DNA of 64,000 nucleotides from positions 1 to 64,000 of the forward strand of contig JBGRQB010000006.1 in the NCBI GenBank assembly GCA_041725875.1, written 5' to 3'. Positions within the stretch are counted from its first letter, which is position 1; each line of letters begins with the position of its first letter. The DNA comes from JBGRQB01 sp041725875 (GTDB taxonomy: Bacteria; Bacteroidota; Ignavibacteria; Ignavibacteriales; Melioribacteraceae). The position numbers were made by a program, and so were the translations under genes. This document shows positions 54,451 to 63,612 of the stretch, one piece after another. Below the pieces are notes generated by a model that ran no database searches, had not been told where the DNA came from, and was given only the letters and a program-made list of their open reading frames with translations.

Positions 54451-54640
54451 TTACTTTTAATTTAATCTCATTATTTATAGATTTAGGTAACCTAATTAAC
54501 GGTTTTTATCACTAACCCCCGGTACAATGAAATAATCATTCCGAAATAACAATTCTTTTTAAGGCACTCTGCTGCCGATTTATACCAGTTTAAAATATTT
54601 ACCAATCCTTATATCTATGCTGATAGAAAGGAGATGATCT

Positions 54641-56254
54641 ATGCAATTAAATTTCACAGATGTATCATACATACATCCTGACGGCGAAAAATTATTTGAG
54701 AAAATTAATTTTTCCCTTTCAAAAAAGATAACCGCTCTGGTTGGAAACAACGGAAGTGGTAAAACAACTGTCTTTAAAATGATATCAGATGAACTTTCCC
54801 CTTCTACCGGAAAGATTATCAAATCGGGATACTTTTATAATCTCCCGCAAAATCTTGATTCATTTTCTAAAAATACTCTTGAGGAAATTTTAGGAGTAGA
54901 TAAAAAACTGAATGCCTTAACAAAAATTACAGAAGGAGTTGCAAATGAAACTGATTACGAAATTTTTGACAATGACTGGGAGTTAGAGAACCGACTCGAA
55001 AATATTCTCAAAAAAATAAATTTATCTATCACTGATCTGAAAAGAAAAATTTCAACTTTTTCAGGAGGTGAAATCAGTAAAATATTTTTCTCATCACTCT
55101 TAACCAGAAAACCGGATTTAGCTTTACTGGATGAACCCACAAACAATCTCGACATAAATTCAAGAGAGTTTTTGTACAGCTTCATAAAATCTTATAAGGG
55201 GAAAATATTTGTTGTCAGTCACGATGTTGAACTACTTAAACTTGCTGATGAAATTATTGAACTGCAAAATGGGAAAGTGAAAATATATGGAGGAAATTAC
55301 GATTTCTATTTTTCCGAAAGAGAGCGTGAAAAAAATAATTTACTTCATGAGTACAAAAAAAATATTTCGGAGAAAAAATCTGTTGAAATTGAAAACAGGA
55401 AAAAACTTGAAGTCGGAAATAAATCAATGGCGCAAGGCAAAAAACAAGCTGTGAAGACGCGACAGCTAAAAGCAGTTGCCAATAAAAGAAAACAAAATGC
55501 CGAGCAAACAATGGCTTCTAAAAATAAAATTGGAGAAACAAAAGTTGCCGAGTTAAACGAAAAAATTTCCAGTCTGGAAACAAAATTGATAAAAGAGAGT
55601 CCGATTAAACTTGATATAAATCCTGTTACCAAGACTTCAACCAAACTACTGATAAAAACAGAAAATTTCTCCCCTGTTTATGACAAAAAGTTATGGGAAC
55701 AGGGACTGGATCTTGAAATCTTTGGAAATGACAGACTCTTAATCTCCGGTTCTAACGGATGCGGAAAAACTTCGCTGATAAAAACAATATGCGGAGTGCA
55801 TAAAAGCTATTCCGGTAAAATCAGTGTGAGCACAGATAAAATTGCTCTGCTAAATCAAAACTTTCTTCATCTTGACGGCGAGTTAAATTTATATGAAACC
55901 GTTAAAAAAGCAAGCAAGTCAAGAACCGAAGAACATGAAATACGAATCAGGCTTGGTCGGTTTTTATTTTATGGCGATACTGTTTTCAAAAAGGTTAAAT
56001 ATCTAAGCGGCGGAGAAAAAGTTCGTCTCTCACTTCTGAAAATGCTTGTTACAGGTGAACCGGAAATTCTTATTCTGGATGAGCCGACAAACAATCTCGA
56101 TCTTACCGGATTGGAGCAGCTGCAGGTAGCACTGAATTCGTACAAAGGTTGTCTTGTTATAATTTCGCACGACAAACATTTTGTAAGCAACTTAAATCTA
56201 ACCGGAGAATTACTAATCAACTCCCAAGAAAAACATCACTTTATTTCAGGTTAA
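54641..56254 (+). CDS. ABC-F family ATPase
   Basis: A 537-residue protein with two ABC ATPase domains and no membrane segment, as in translational ABC-F factors. Domain 1: Walker A ALVGNNGSGKTTVFKM, signature FSGGEISKIFF, Walker B LALLDEPTNNLD. Domain 2: SGSNGCGKTSLIK, LSGGEKVRLSLL, LILDEPTNNLD. A basic linker (KKQAVKTRQLKAVANKRKQN) is the ribosome P-site-tRNA interaction region in this family. AAAGGAGATG precedes the ATG. It may rescue stalled ribosomes or give antibiotic resistance; the subtype cannot be fixed by eye. Monocistronic. Confidence 0.93.
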   Translation: MQLNFTDVSYIHPDGEKLFEKINFSLSKKITALVGNNGSGKTTVFKMISDELSPSTGKIIKSGYFYNLPQNLDSFSKNTLEEILGVDKKLNALTKITEGVANETDYEIFDNDWELENRLENILKKINLSITDLKRKISTFSGGEISKIFFSSLLTRKPDLALLDEPTNNLDINSREFLYSFIKSYKGKIFVVSHDVELLKLADEIIELQNGKVKIYGGNYDFYFSEREREKNNLLHEYKKNISEKKSVEIENRKKLEVGNKSMAQGKKQAVKTRQLKAVANKRKQNAEQTMASKNKIGETKVAELNEKISSLETKLIKESPIKLDINPVTKTSTKLLIKTENFSPVYDKKLWEQGLDLEIFGNDRLLISGSNGCGKTSLIKTICGVHKSYSGKISVSTDKIALLNQNFLHLDGELNLYETVKKASKSRTEEHEIRIRLGRFLFYGDTVFKKVKYLSGGEKVRLSLLKMLVTGEPEILILDEPTNNLDLTGLEQLQVALNSYKGCLVIISHDKHFVSNLNLTGELLINSQEKHHFISG

Positions 56255-56261
56255 CTTTTAC

Positions 56262-56290
56262 GGGATTACCAATTGGTAATCCCTTTTGTT
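56262..56290 (+). terminator. Terminator of the ABC-F gene
   Basis: GGGATTACC (56262-56270) pairs with GGTAATCCC (56275-56283) around AATT; TTTTGTTT follows. Confidence 0.9.
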
Positions 56291-56563
56291 TAATTTTTAA
56301 TCAATTAGTTAAATTCTTCAATCACTCAATCTGTTAATTTTCCCGTCTCTCTTTAAAATCTTAATTTTCTTCCTATTTGGCTCAAAAACCCACTTTACAG
56401 CATTCTTTACTCCTAAATTAAGAATTAGTCACTAAATTTACAAACTCTTAATTATAAAGCTATAGTATTATAATTTATATTTATATTAGTTATAACTTAT
56501 TTATGGTATTTATTTATTTTATTAGTTATATTTATCTGTTGGTTTTAAATAATTGAGGAACAA
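56291..56563. other. Very AT-rich intergenic region before the SatD-like gene
   Basis: About 270 bp with no gene. The last 100 bases are almost wholly A and T, with several TATATTTA-like strings that could act as -7 elements, none with a TTG at the right spacing. Confidence 0.5.
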
Positions 56564-57244
56564 TTGAAAAAAGCGGTTTTAACAGGTTCTGTAATTGGCG
56601 CTGATTTAATGAGCGACAAAAAAACATTCCTCGCTATCATCAAAAATATTTTTGATGAAATTGAGAGAAACATAGTTGGAGAAAAAATCTTTGAAATTAT
56701 TCAGGGAAACAGTTTCCAAGCCGTTTTTGATCAGCCGGAAGATGCAATTATTGCTGGAATTACAATTCGTGCCGGACTCAGAAGTAAAACTATGGTTCCC
56801 AGTTTACCCTCTTTACATAAGCAATATATGGTTCCAACCGACAAACTCTGGGATGCAAAAATCTCAATCGGGGTCGGTCCTGTTGAATATGTTACCAGCA
56901 ATCCAAACGAATCCTTCGGCGATGCTTTTGATTTTTCAAGAGAAGGACTTGAAAAAATAAAACCGGTAAAACACAAGATGTGTATCAAATCTGAAGTTTA
57001 TAACCTTAACGAAACTTTTACCGTTTTAAATAAACTTGCAGATGCAATTATCAATCGCTGGACAAACCTCTCCTCCGAAATTGTGTACAGATATCTGATG
57101 TACAACGAAACCCAGCAGAAAATGGCAGCTGTTCTCGGCATTTCACAGCCTGCAGTTCATAAGCGTCTGGCACTTGCAAACATAGATGCAATAAAAGCTT
57201 ACATTGAATTTTGTCAGAAACTTATTCTTAACCGAAATAATTAG
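56564..57244 (+). CDS. SatD-like protein with C-terminal helix-turn-helix
   Basis: A 226-residue protein resembling the SatD family: AVLTGSVIGADLMSDKK at the start, FEIIQGNSFQAVFDQPEDAI, and KISIGVGPVEYVTSNPNESFGDAF in the middle. The C-terminus (NETQQKMAAVLGISQPAVHKRL) is a helix-turn-helix. The start is TTG 56564 with GAGGAA just upstream. The family is often found beside membrane proteins and its function is not settled; the helix-turn-helix suggests a transcription regulator with a ligand-binding N-terminal domain. The two methyltransferase genes that follow, 53 bp on, may be in its operon. Confidence 0.8.
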   Translation: MKKAVLTGSVIGADLMSDKKTFLAIIKNIFDEIERNIVGEKIFEIIQGNSFQAVFDQPEDAIIAGITIRAGLRSKTMVPSLPSLHKQYMVPTDKLWDAKISIGVGPVEYVTSNPNESFGDAFDFSREGLEKIKPVKHKMCIKSEVYNLNETFTVLNKLADAIINRWTNLSSEIVYRYLMYNETQQKMAAVLGISQPAVHKRLALANIDAIKAYIEFCQKLILNRNN

Positions 57245-57297
57245 CTTTAGGATTTATTCAAATTAATCATTAAGTTTGTCCAAAATTTCACGGATAA

Positions 57298-58104
57298 ATG
57301 ATGAATCAAAACGATTATTTTGAATTGAATAAAAAAATGTGGAACCAGCGTGCCGAAATTCACGTTGATACGGAATTTTATGATATGGATGGTTTCCGTG
57401 ACGGTAAAACTTCATTAAACAAAATTGAACTCGATCTTCTTGGTGATTTGCAGGGAAAAGATCTGCTCCATCTCCAATGCCATTTTGGACAAGATACACT
57501 TTCTTTTGCAAGAATGGGTGCAAATGTAACCGGACTCGATCTTTCCGATAAAGCAATTGAAACTGCAAAAAATTTAAGCAAAGATTTGAATATTCCGGCT
57601 GAGTTTATTTGCGCAAATGTATTTGATGCTGATAAGGCCACTGATAAAAAATTTGATATTGTTTTCACCTCTTACGGAGCAATCGGCTGGCTTCCCGAAC
57701 TAAACACCTGGGCAAAAAATATTCACACTCTTCTCAAACCGGGAGGAAAATTCCTTATTGTTGAGTTTCATCCGGTAGTTTGGATGTTTGATGATAAATT
57801 TACAAATGTGGAATACGGCTACTTTAATTCAGGAGTTTTTCTTGAAGAATTTGAAGGCACTTATGCTGATAAAGAAAATAAAGCAATTCAAAAGTCAGCC
57901 TGCTGGAACCACAGTATTTCTGATATCCAGACTTCCCTTTTGGAACAGGGATTAAAGATAACAGGATTTAAAGAATATGATTATTCGCCATACAAGATTT
58001 TTACCGATCCGGTAAAAACAGAACATGGCTGGCAGATAAATAAATTAAAGGATAAATTACCAATGGTTTTTTCCTTAGAAGTACAGAAAGAGAATTATGA
58101 GTAA
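57298..58104 (+). CDS. Class I SAM-dependent methyltransferase
   Basis: A 268-residue methyltransferase. Motif I is LLHLQCHFGQDTLSFARMGA, followed by VTGLDLSDKAIETA and the post-II segment FDIVFTSYGAIGWL and LLKPGGKFLIVEFHP. Gln-Cys-His replaces the usual D-x-G-x-G at the turn of motif I, a variant seen in a UbiE-like subgroup of small-molecule methyltransferases. Two adjacent ATG codons (57298, 57301) are possible starts. It overlaps the next methyltransferase gene by 8 bp. Confidence 0.88.
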   Translation: MMNQNDYFELNKKMWNQRAEIHVDTEFYDMDGFRDGKTSLNKIELDLLGDLQGKDLLHLQCHFGQDTLSFARMGANVTGLDLSDKAIETAKNLSKDLNIPAEFICANVFDADKATDKKFDIVFTSYGAIGWLPELNTWAKNIHTLLKPGGKFLIVEFHPVVWMFDDKFTNVEYGYFNSGVFLEEFEGTYADKENKAIQKSACWNHSISDIQTSLLEQGLKITGFKEYDYSPYKIFTDPVKTEHGWQINKLKDKLPMVFSLEVQKENYE

Positions 58105-58693
58105 AGAATTTTGGAATAAGGTATTTTCAGAAAAAGAATTCGCATATGGCGTTAAACCAAATAAATTTTTTGAATCGGAGCTGAAAAAACTTATTCCGGG
58201 AAAAATTCTTTTACCTGCCGAAGGTGAAGGACGCAATGCTGTTTTTGCGGCTTCACTCGGATGGGACGTAACTGCTTTTGACACAAGTGATCAGGCAAAA
58301 ACTAAAGCTCTCCAACTATCTTCCGAATATAACCTGTCAATTAATTATTTAATTTGTTCACTCGAAGAAGTTGAAATTTACAGAAATCAATACGATGCAA
58401 TCGGATTAAGTTATGTGCATCCATCCCCTGCTTTAAGAAAAGTATTTCACAATACTTGCACAGAACTTCTTAAACCGGGCGGAAAACTGATTTTTGAAGG
58501 ATTTTCAAAAGAACAATTAAATTTTAATTCTGGCGGACCTAAAGACTATGAATTTCTTTTTTCAGAAGAAGATCTTAAAGCAGATTTTGAAAAAATGAGT
58601 TCTTTAGAGACAGAACAAAAACTCGTTGTGCTTGATGAAGGCAAATATCATCAAGGCAAAGCCTCAGTAATCAGAGTAACCGGTACCAAATAA
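58097..58693 (+). CDS. TehB-like class I SAM-dependent methyltransferase
   Basis: A 198-residue methyltransferase: WNKVFSEKEFAYGVKPNKFF is the entry segment of TehB/thiopurine-methyltransferase-like enzymes, motif I is ILLPAEGEGRNAVFAASLGW, and LLKPGGKLIFEGFSKEQ follows. The family methylates tellurite, selenite or small thiols; the substrate here is not known. It overlaps the upstream gene by 8 bp, so both enzymes are produced together. Confidence 0.88.
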   Translation: MSKEFWNKVFSEKEFAYGVKPNKFFESELKKLIPGKILLPAEGEGRNAVFAASLGWDVTAFDTSDQAKTKALQLSSEYNLSINYLICSLEEVEIYRNQYDAIGLSYVHPSPALRKVFHNTCTELLKPGGKLIFEGFSKEQLNFNSGGPKDYEFLFSEEDLKADFEKMSSLETEQKLVVLDEGKYHQGKASVIRVTGTK

Positions 58694-58835
58694 TTTCTCG
58701 TTTTGAGGAAATGATTATTTATTTTAAGTCAAAATAAGACTTTTTGTCTTTTTTTTCTTGAATCTGATTAATATTTTCACCATTTTATTTGTATTAAGTC
58801 TAGATATTTATTATCAAATATAAACCGAGAGAAAT

Positions 58836-59936
58836 ATGAATAAATTATTTGAATCTTATAATCCCGCGGATGATCAGCTCTTTCAGGTAATTGATAATCA
58901 CGGAAAAGTGATTAATAAAGAATGGATGCCTGATTTAGATGATAAAACCGTGATTAAGGCATATAAAGATATGCTTTTTGAAAGAACCGCCGATTTAATG
59001 ATTGTTTCTTACCAGAGGCAGGGACGAATTTTCACTTATCCCCCAAACTATGGTCAGGAAGGAATCCATTCAGCAATCGGCACATTAATTAAAGATGAAG
59101 ACTGGCTTGTACCGGCTTTTCGCGAATTGGGTGTTTATCTTGCAAAAGGTGTAACTCTGAAAGAAATTTTCCTTTATTTTATGGGAAATGAAGAGGGTTC
59201 CAAATTTAAAAATGCAAAAAAGACTCTCCCAATTTCGGTTCCTATTGCATCTCAGCTTGTTCATGCAGCAGGTCTGGGCTACGCAATAAAGTATAAAAAA
59301 GAGAATGATCTTGTATATGGGTTTGTCGGTGACGGCGGAACTTCCGAAGGTGATTTCCACGAAGCACTTAACTTTGCTGCAGTCTGGAAAGCTCCTGTTC
59401 TTTTTGTTGTACAAAATAACCAGTATGCAATTTCGGTTCCGTTCAGTATTCAAACAGCTTCTAAAAACATTGCAGTTAAATCTGTTGCTTATGGCATACC
59501 GGGAATAAAAGTTGACGGAAATGATTTCTTTGCGATGTACCAGACAGTTCAAGCAGCAAGAGAATTTGCACTTGCAGGTGACGGTCCGGTGCTGATTGAA
59601 GCAATTACATATCGTAAAGGGGCTCACACAACTTCTGATGATCCTACAAAATACAGAACTAAAGAAGAAGAAGAAAAATGGGATGCTACAGATCCTGTTA
59701 ATCGTCTGAAAAGCTATCTGATGGATAAAAAACTTTGGACGGAAAAAGAGGAAGAAAAACTGATCAAGCAATATAAGAAAGAGATTGACAGAATCTTCTG
59801 CGAAGCTGAAAACGAAAAAGCTTCAAATTATGATGAAACTTTTGATTACACTTTTGTTGATATGCCGGAAGATATTCTCAGACAAAAAGCAGAGCATCAA
59901 AAGTTTTTGAAATGGCGTGAACAGCGAGCCAAATAA
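58836..59936 (+). CDS. pdhA: Pyruvate dehydrogenase E1 component, alpha subunit
   Basis: A 366-residue thiamine-pyrophosphate subunit of the heterotetrameric E1. The TPP-binding motif is GFVGDGGTSEGDFHEALNFA (GDG...N), the phosphorylation-loop equivalent is ITYRKGAHTTSDDP, and QGRIFTYPPNYGQEG is typical of Gram-positive-like PdhA. The substrate is most likely pyruvate; branched-chain 2-oxoacids cannot be excluded from the sequence. It heads an operon with E1 beta, E2, E3 and a lipoate ligase. Confidence 0.93.
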   Translation: MNKLFESYNPADDQLFQVIDNHGKVINKEWMPDLDDKTVIKAYKDMLFERTADLMIVSYQRQGRIFTYPPNYGQEGIHSAIGTLIKDEDWLVPAFRELGVYLAKGVTLKEIFLYFMGNEEGSKFKNAKKTLPISVPIASQLVHAAGLGYAIKYKKENDLVYGFVGDGGTSEGDFHEALNFAAVWKAPVLFVVQNNQYAISVPFSIQTASKNIAVKSVAYGIPGIKVDGNDFFAMYQTVQAAREFALAGDGPVLIEAITYRKGAHTTSDDPTKYRTKEEEEKWDATDPVNRLKSYLMDKKLWTEKEEEKLIKQYKKEIDRIFCEAENEKASNYDETFDYTFVDMPEDILRQKAEHQKFLKWREQRAK

Positions 59937-59972
59937 TTTTGACAAAAAATTGAAAATAAAACCGGATAGATT

Positions 59973-60950
59973 ATGAAAGTTATGAATATGGTAAACGCCA
60001 TTACAAACGCAATTGATATAAAGATGGCGGAAGATAAAAATATAGTGGTCTACGGAGAAGACGTTGGTCAGGAAGGTGGCGTATTTCGCGTAACAGAAGG
60101 ACTACAAAAAAAATATGGAGTTGAGCGCGTTTGGGATTCTCCACTTGCTGAATCAGGAATTGTCGGAACCGCAGTAGGAATGGCAGCTGCCGGATTAAAA
60201 CCTGTTATAGAGATGCAGTTTTCCGGATTTGTTTATCCCGGGTTTAACCAGATAATTTCTCACGTTGCAAGAATGTACAATCGTTCCCGCGGAAAATATA
60301 AAATGGGAATAGTAATCAGAATGCCCTATGGCGGTGGTATTAATGCACTTGAGCATCATTCCGAAAGTATGGAAGCTGTGTTCGGTCACATTCCCGGCTT
60401 AAAGGTAATTGTTCCTTCCACTCCTTACGATGCAAAGGGAATGTTAATTTCAGCTATGGAGTCGGAAGATCCGATAATGTTCTTTGAGCCGAAAAGAATT
60501 TACCGCGCAATTAAGCAGGAGGTTCCTGAAGAAAAATTTAATATACCTCTTGGCAAAGCAAAAGTTCTTTCAAAAGGTGATGATGTTACTGTAATTGCAT
60601 TTGGCGCAATGATACGCGAAGTGCAAAAAGCTTTGGTAATGGCCAAAGATGCCGGTATTTCAGCAGAGCTGATAGATCTCCGCTCCATCTACCCTATTGA
60701 TAAAGAAACAATTGCAGAATCAGTAAAGAAAACAGGTCGCGTTGTAGTTGTAACAGAAGATAACACAACATACGGAACTGCTGCAGAGATTATCTCTATC
60801 GTTAATGAAGAAGCATTTCTTCATCTCGAAGCACCTCCAAAAAGAGTATCTGCATTTGATACAATTGTTCCTCTTCCGCAAGGAGAACATTTTTATATGC
60901 AGACTCCAGATAAAATTTTCTACGAAATTGAAAAAACGGTGAAGTTCTAA
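59973..60950 (+). CDS. pdhB: Pyruvate dehydrogenase E1 component, beta subunit
   Basis: A 325-residue beta subunit. VVYGEDVGQEGGVFRVTEGL at the start, SPLAESGIVGTAVGMAAAG and EMQFSGFVYPGFNQIISHVA are diagnostic, and the C-terminal half has the transketolase-C domain (ISAELIDLRSIYPIDKETI). Its last base is the first of the E2 start codon, giving a one-base overlap. Confidence 0.95.
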   Translation: MKVMNMVNAITNAIDIKMAEDKNIVVYGEDVGQEGGVFRVTEGLQKKYGVERVWDSPLAESGIVGTAVGMAAAGLKPVIEMQFSGFVYPGFNQIISHVARMYNRSRGKYKMGIVIRMPYGGGINALEHHSESMEAVFGHIPGLKVIVPSTPYDAKGMLISAMESEDPIMFFEPKRIYRAIKQEVPEEKFNIPLGKAKVLSKGDDVTVIAFGAMIREVQKALVMAKDAGISAELIDLRSIYPIDKETIAESVKKTGRVVVVTEDNTTYGTAAEIISIVNEEAFLHLEAPPKRVSAFDTIVPLPQGEHFYMQTPDKIFYEIEKTVKF

Positions 60951-62233
60951 TGAGATATATATTTAAATTTCCAGATATTGGTGAAGGTCTTGAAGAAGGC
61001 ACAATAAACCAATGGTACGTAAAAAAGGGTCAGGAAGTTGAAGTTGGTGACCCTCTCTGCAACATGGAAACTGACAAAGTTGCAACTGATATCCCTTCTC
61101 CAAAAGCAGGAGTTATTGTTGCTTTGTTCGGAAAAGAAGGAGAAACAATAAACGTTGGCGATCCTCTTGTTGAAATTGAACTTGAAGGAGAAGCCGGAGC
61201 CGAAACTGCTGAAGAGCAGACAAAAGTTGAACCTATTGACGAAGGTGAAGGAGCCGGAGTAGTTGGTACACTTGAAGTGGCAGGAAATGATGCATACCTC
61301 CCTGCCAGTGACGAAGGAAACTCTGAAACAGAAATAAAACAAACAAAACCTGAGCGTAAATCTCTTGCAACTCCTGTTGCCCGGGCTTATGCAAAAGAGC
61401 TTGGAATTGATATTAATCAGGTTAAAGGCAGCGGACCGGCAGGACGCGTTATGAAAAAAGATATTCTTGAATTTTCTCAGAATAAAACATCTCCTGCTGT
61501 CTCTTCGCCTGCTAAGCAACAAGAAGTTCAGAAACAACTTGTTGATGTTGAACCGCTTAGTCAGATTCGCAAAACAATTGCAAAAAATATGATCGAGTCA
61601 AAACATAATGCTGCTCATATGACAATTTTTGATGAAACTGAAATAAGTGAACTTGTTGCACTTCGCGCAAGATTTAAAGATCGCTTTGCCGAACGCGGCA
61701 CAAAACTTTCTTATATGCCGTTTATCCTTAAAGCTGTTGCACTTGCTCTGAAAAAATTCAGATCATTAAATGCACAAATGGATATTGCAAATAATCAGAT
61801 GTTGTACAAAAATTATTATAACATAGGAATTGCAGTCGATACCGAGTATGGACTTGTTGTTCCGGTTATTCGTGATGTTGATAAACTTTCCATTTTTGAA
61901 CTGGCTGAAAAAGTTAACGAGCTTGCTGTAAAAGCTCGCGACAGAGGTCTTACAATGGAAGATATGTCAGACGGAACATTCACAATAACCAACTACGGAG
62001 CAATTGGCGGAATGTTTGGTGTTCCGATTATTAATTATCCGCAGACAGGCATTTTGGGTATTGGTCGACTACTCAAAAAACCGGTGGTTAAAAATGATGA
62101 AATTGTTGTCGGCTCCGTATTGCCTCTGTCACTTTCCGTAGATCACAGAATTGTTGACGGCGGAGACACTGCCCGATTTGTAAACCAGGTGATGGAATAT
62201 CTTTCAGATCCTGCAACATTAATTATGGAATAA
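60950..62233 (+). CDS. pdhC: Dihydrolipoamide acyltransferase E2 of the pyruvate dehydrogenase complex
   Basis: A 427-residue E2 with a single lipoyl domain; Lys43 in METDKVATDI is the lipoylated residue. An acidic linker rich in Glu/Ala/Gly follows, then the E1/E3-binding domain (ATPVARAYAKELGIDINQVK; GPAGRVMKKDI) and the acyltransferase domain with catalytic His399 in SVDHRIVDGG. It is the core of the complex and the target of LipA and of the ligase downstream. Confidence 0.95.
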   Translation: MRYIFKFPDIGEGLEEGTINQWYVKKGQEVEVGDPLCNMETDKVATDIPSPKAGVIVALFGKEGETINVGDPLVEIELEGEAGAETAEEQTKVEPIDEGEGAGVVGTLEVAGNDAYLPASDEGNSETEIKQTKPERKSLATPVARAYAKELGIDINQVKGSGPAGRVMKKDILEFSQNKTSPAVSSPAKQQEVQKQLVDVEPLSQIRKTIAKNMIESKHNAAHMTIFDETEISELVALRARFKDRFAERGTKLSYMPFILKAVALALKKFRSLNAQMDIANNQMLYKNYYNIGIAVDTEYGLVVPVIRDVDKLSIFELAEKVNELAVKARDRGLTMEDMSDGTFTITNYGAIGGMFGVPIINYPQTGILGIGRLLKKPVVKNDEIVVGSVLPLSLSVDHRIVDGGDTARFVNQVMEYLSDPATLIME

Positions 62234-62245
62234 CTGGAGAAAATT

Positions 62246-63598
62246 ATGGAATATGATTTAATAATAATTGGTGCCGGACCCGCAGGATATGTTGCAGCTA
62301 TCAGGGCGGGACAACTCGGACTTAAAACCGCTGTAGTTGAAAAAGAAAGTGTAGGCGGTATGTGTCTTAACTGGGGATGTATCCCCTCAAAGGCAATGAT
62401 GGAAAGTGCAAAGCTTTATCAGAAGATCCTTAAAGATGCCGGAAAATTCGGCATCTCCGGAATTGATAAAAAAGCTGTTGCATTTGACTGGAACAAAGCG
62501 GTTAAGCGCGCTTCTGGAATTGTAAAAAAATTAACAGGCGGTGTTGGTTTTCTTCTTAAAAAAAATAATGTTGAAGTAATAACCGGAACCGCAAAAATAA
62601 TTTCGGAAAACTCTGTTTCTGTTAACAACAGAACAATTGAAGCAAAAAATATTATCATTGCAACAGGAACGTTTCCAAAAACAGTAAGTGAAAATGTTCC
62701 GGCAGAAAAAATTATAGAAATAAAACATCTCTTTACAGAAAGAGAAATTCCTAAAAAAGTTGTTATTGTTGGCCATAATCCGGTTGCAATTGAAGCTGCG
62801 CAGCTGATGAAATTTATTGGCAAAGAGACAACTCTGCTTGTTCCGAGCAAAAGAATAATGCCTCTTGCAGATGATTATCTTGCTGATTTTATGCTTAAAA
62901 AAATTAAAAAAGATAAGATAAAAGTTATCTTCTACACTGAAATAGAAAACCTTAAAATAGAAGAAGATTCACTTGTTGCAGGTGATGAAAAAATTCCGTT
63001 TGATGTTATCATAAATGCTCAGAGTCGTACGGCAATTATTCCTGAATCTGATATTAAGTTTGATACTGAAAACGGTTTCATAAAAACAGATTCACACTGT
63101 AAAACCGATTATGATTCAATTTATGCCATTGGTGATGTAAACGGAAAAAGTTATTACGCGCACATTGGTTCAGCTCAGGGTCTGCACGTTGTTAATCTGC
63201 TCAACGGTGTTAAAGGAACTCTCGATATTCAAAAATATCCTCTTAATATGTATTCGGTTCCCGAAGTTGCTCAAATTGGTAAAACCGAACAAAATGTTAA
63301 AGATGAAAATATTGATTACAAAATCAACGAGTTCCCTCTTTCGGCAAATGGTAAAGCCTTAACCGAAGGAACCACAGACGGATTCCTCCGAATAATTTCA
63401 GATACAAAATATGGTGAGGTTCTCGGAGTTCAAATTATTTCACCTAATGCAACAGATCTGATTGCCGAAGCATCGGCTTATATGCAGCTGGAATCAACTG
63501 TATACGATATTGCAAATACTGTCCATGCACATCCTACAATCTCCGAAGTATTTATGGAAGCAGGATTTGATGCAGCAGATATGGCGATTCACAAATAA
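62246..63598 (+). CDS. lpdA: Dihydrolipoamide dehydrogenase E3 (divergent NAD-binding motif)
   Basis: A 450-residue flavoprotein. The FAD motif (IIGAGPAGYVAAIRAGQLG), redox pair Cys40/Cys45 in CLNWGCIPSK, and catalytic His429/Glu434 in AHPTISE are intact. The NAD-binding segment is unusual: VIVGHNPVAIEA (176-181) replaces the GxGxxG loop, keeping only the first Gly. The usual Gly-Arg-x-Pro segment is also changed (NAQSRTAIIP), as is the AHxA.EG segment (YAHIGSAQG). It is encoded 12 bp after E2 with GGAG before the ATG, so it should be the E3 of this complex. Altered NAD+ binding or another electron acceptor is possible. Confidence 0.92.
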   Translation: MEYDLIIIGAGPAGYVAAIRAGQLGLKTAVVEKESVGGMCLNWGCIPSKAMMESAKLYQKILKDAGKFGISGIDKKAVAFDWNKAVKRASGIVKKLTGGVGFLLKKNNVEVITGTAKIISENSVSVNNRTIEAKNIIIATGTFPKTVSENVPAEKIIEIKHLFTEREIPKKVVIVGHNPVAIEAAQLMKFIGKETTLLVPSKRIMPLADDYLADFMLKKIKKDKIKVIFYTEIENLKIEEDSLVAGDEKIPFDVIINAQSRTAIIPESDIKFDTENGFIKTDSHCKTDYDSIYAIGDVNGKSYYAHIGSAQGLHVVNLLNGVKGTLDIQKYPLNMYSVPEVAQIGKTEQNVKDENIDYKINEFPLSANGKALTEGTTDGFLRIISDTKYGEVLGVQIISPNATDLIAEASAYMQLESTVYDIANTVHAHPTISEVFMEAGFDAADMAIHK

Positions 63599-63612
63599 GA
63601 AAGTTAAATCAG

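Noticed and set aside
59085..59771. Leftward 228-codon open frame over pdhA
   Set aside because: It is fully antisense to the conserved E1 alpha sequence, with an unnatural Phe/Cys/Asn-rich composition typical of antisense frames in AT-rich DNA.
60947..61537. Leftward 196-codon open frame over the E2 gene
   Set aside because: It is antisense to the lipoyl domain and linker of E2, with no recognisable motif.
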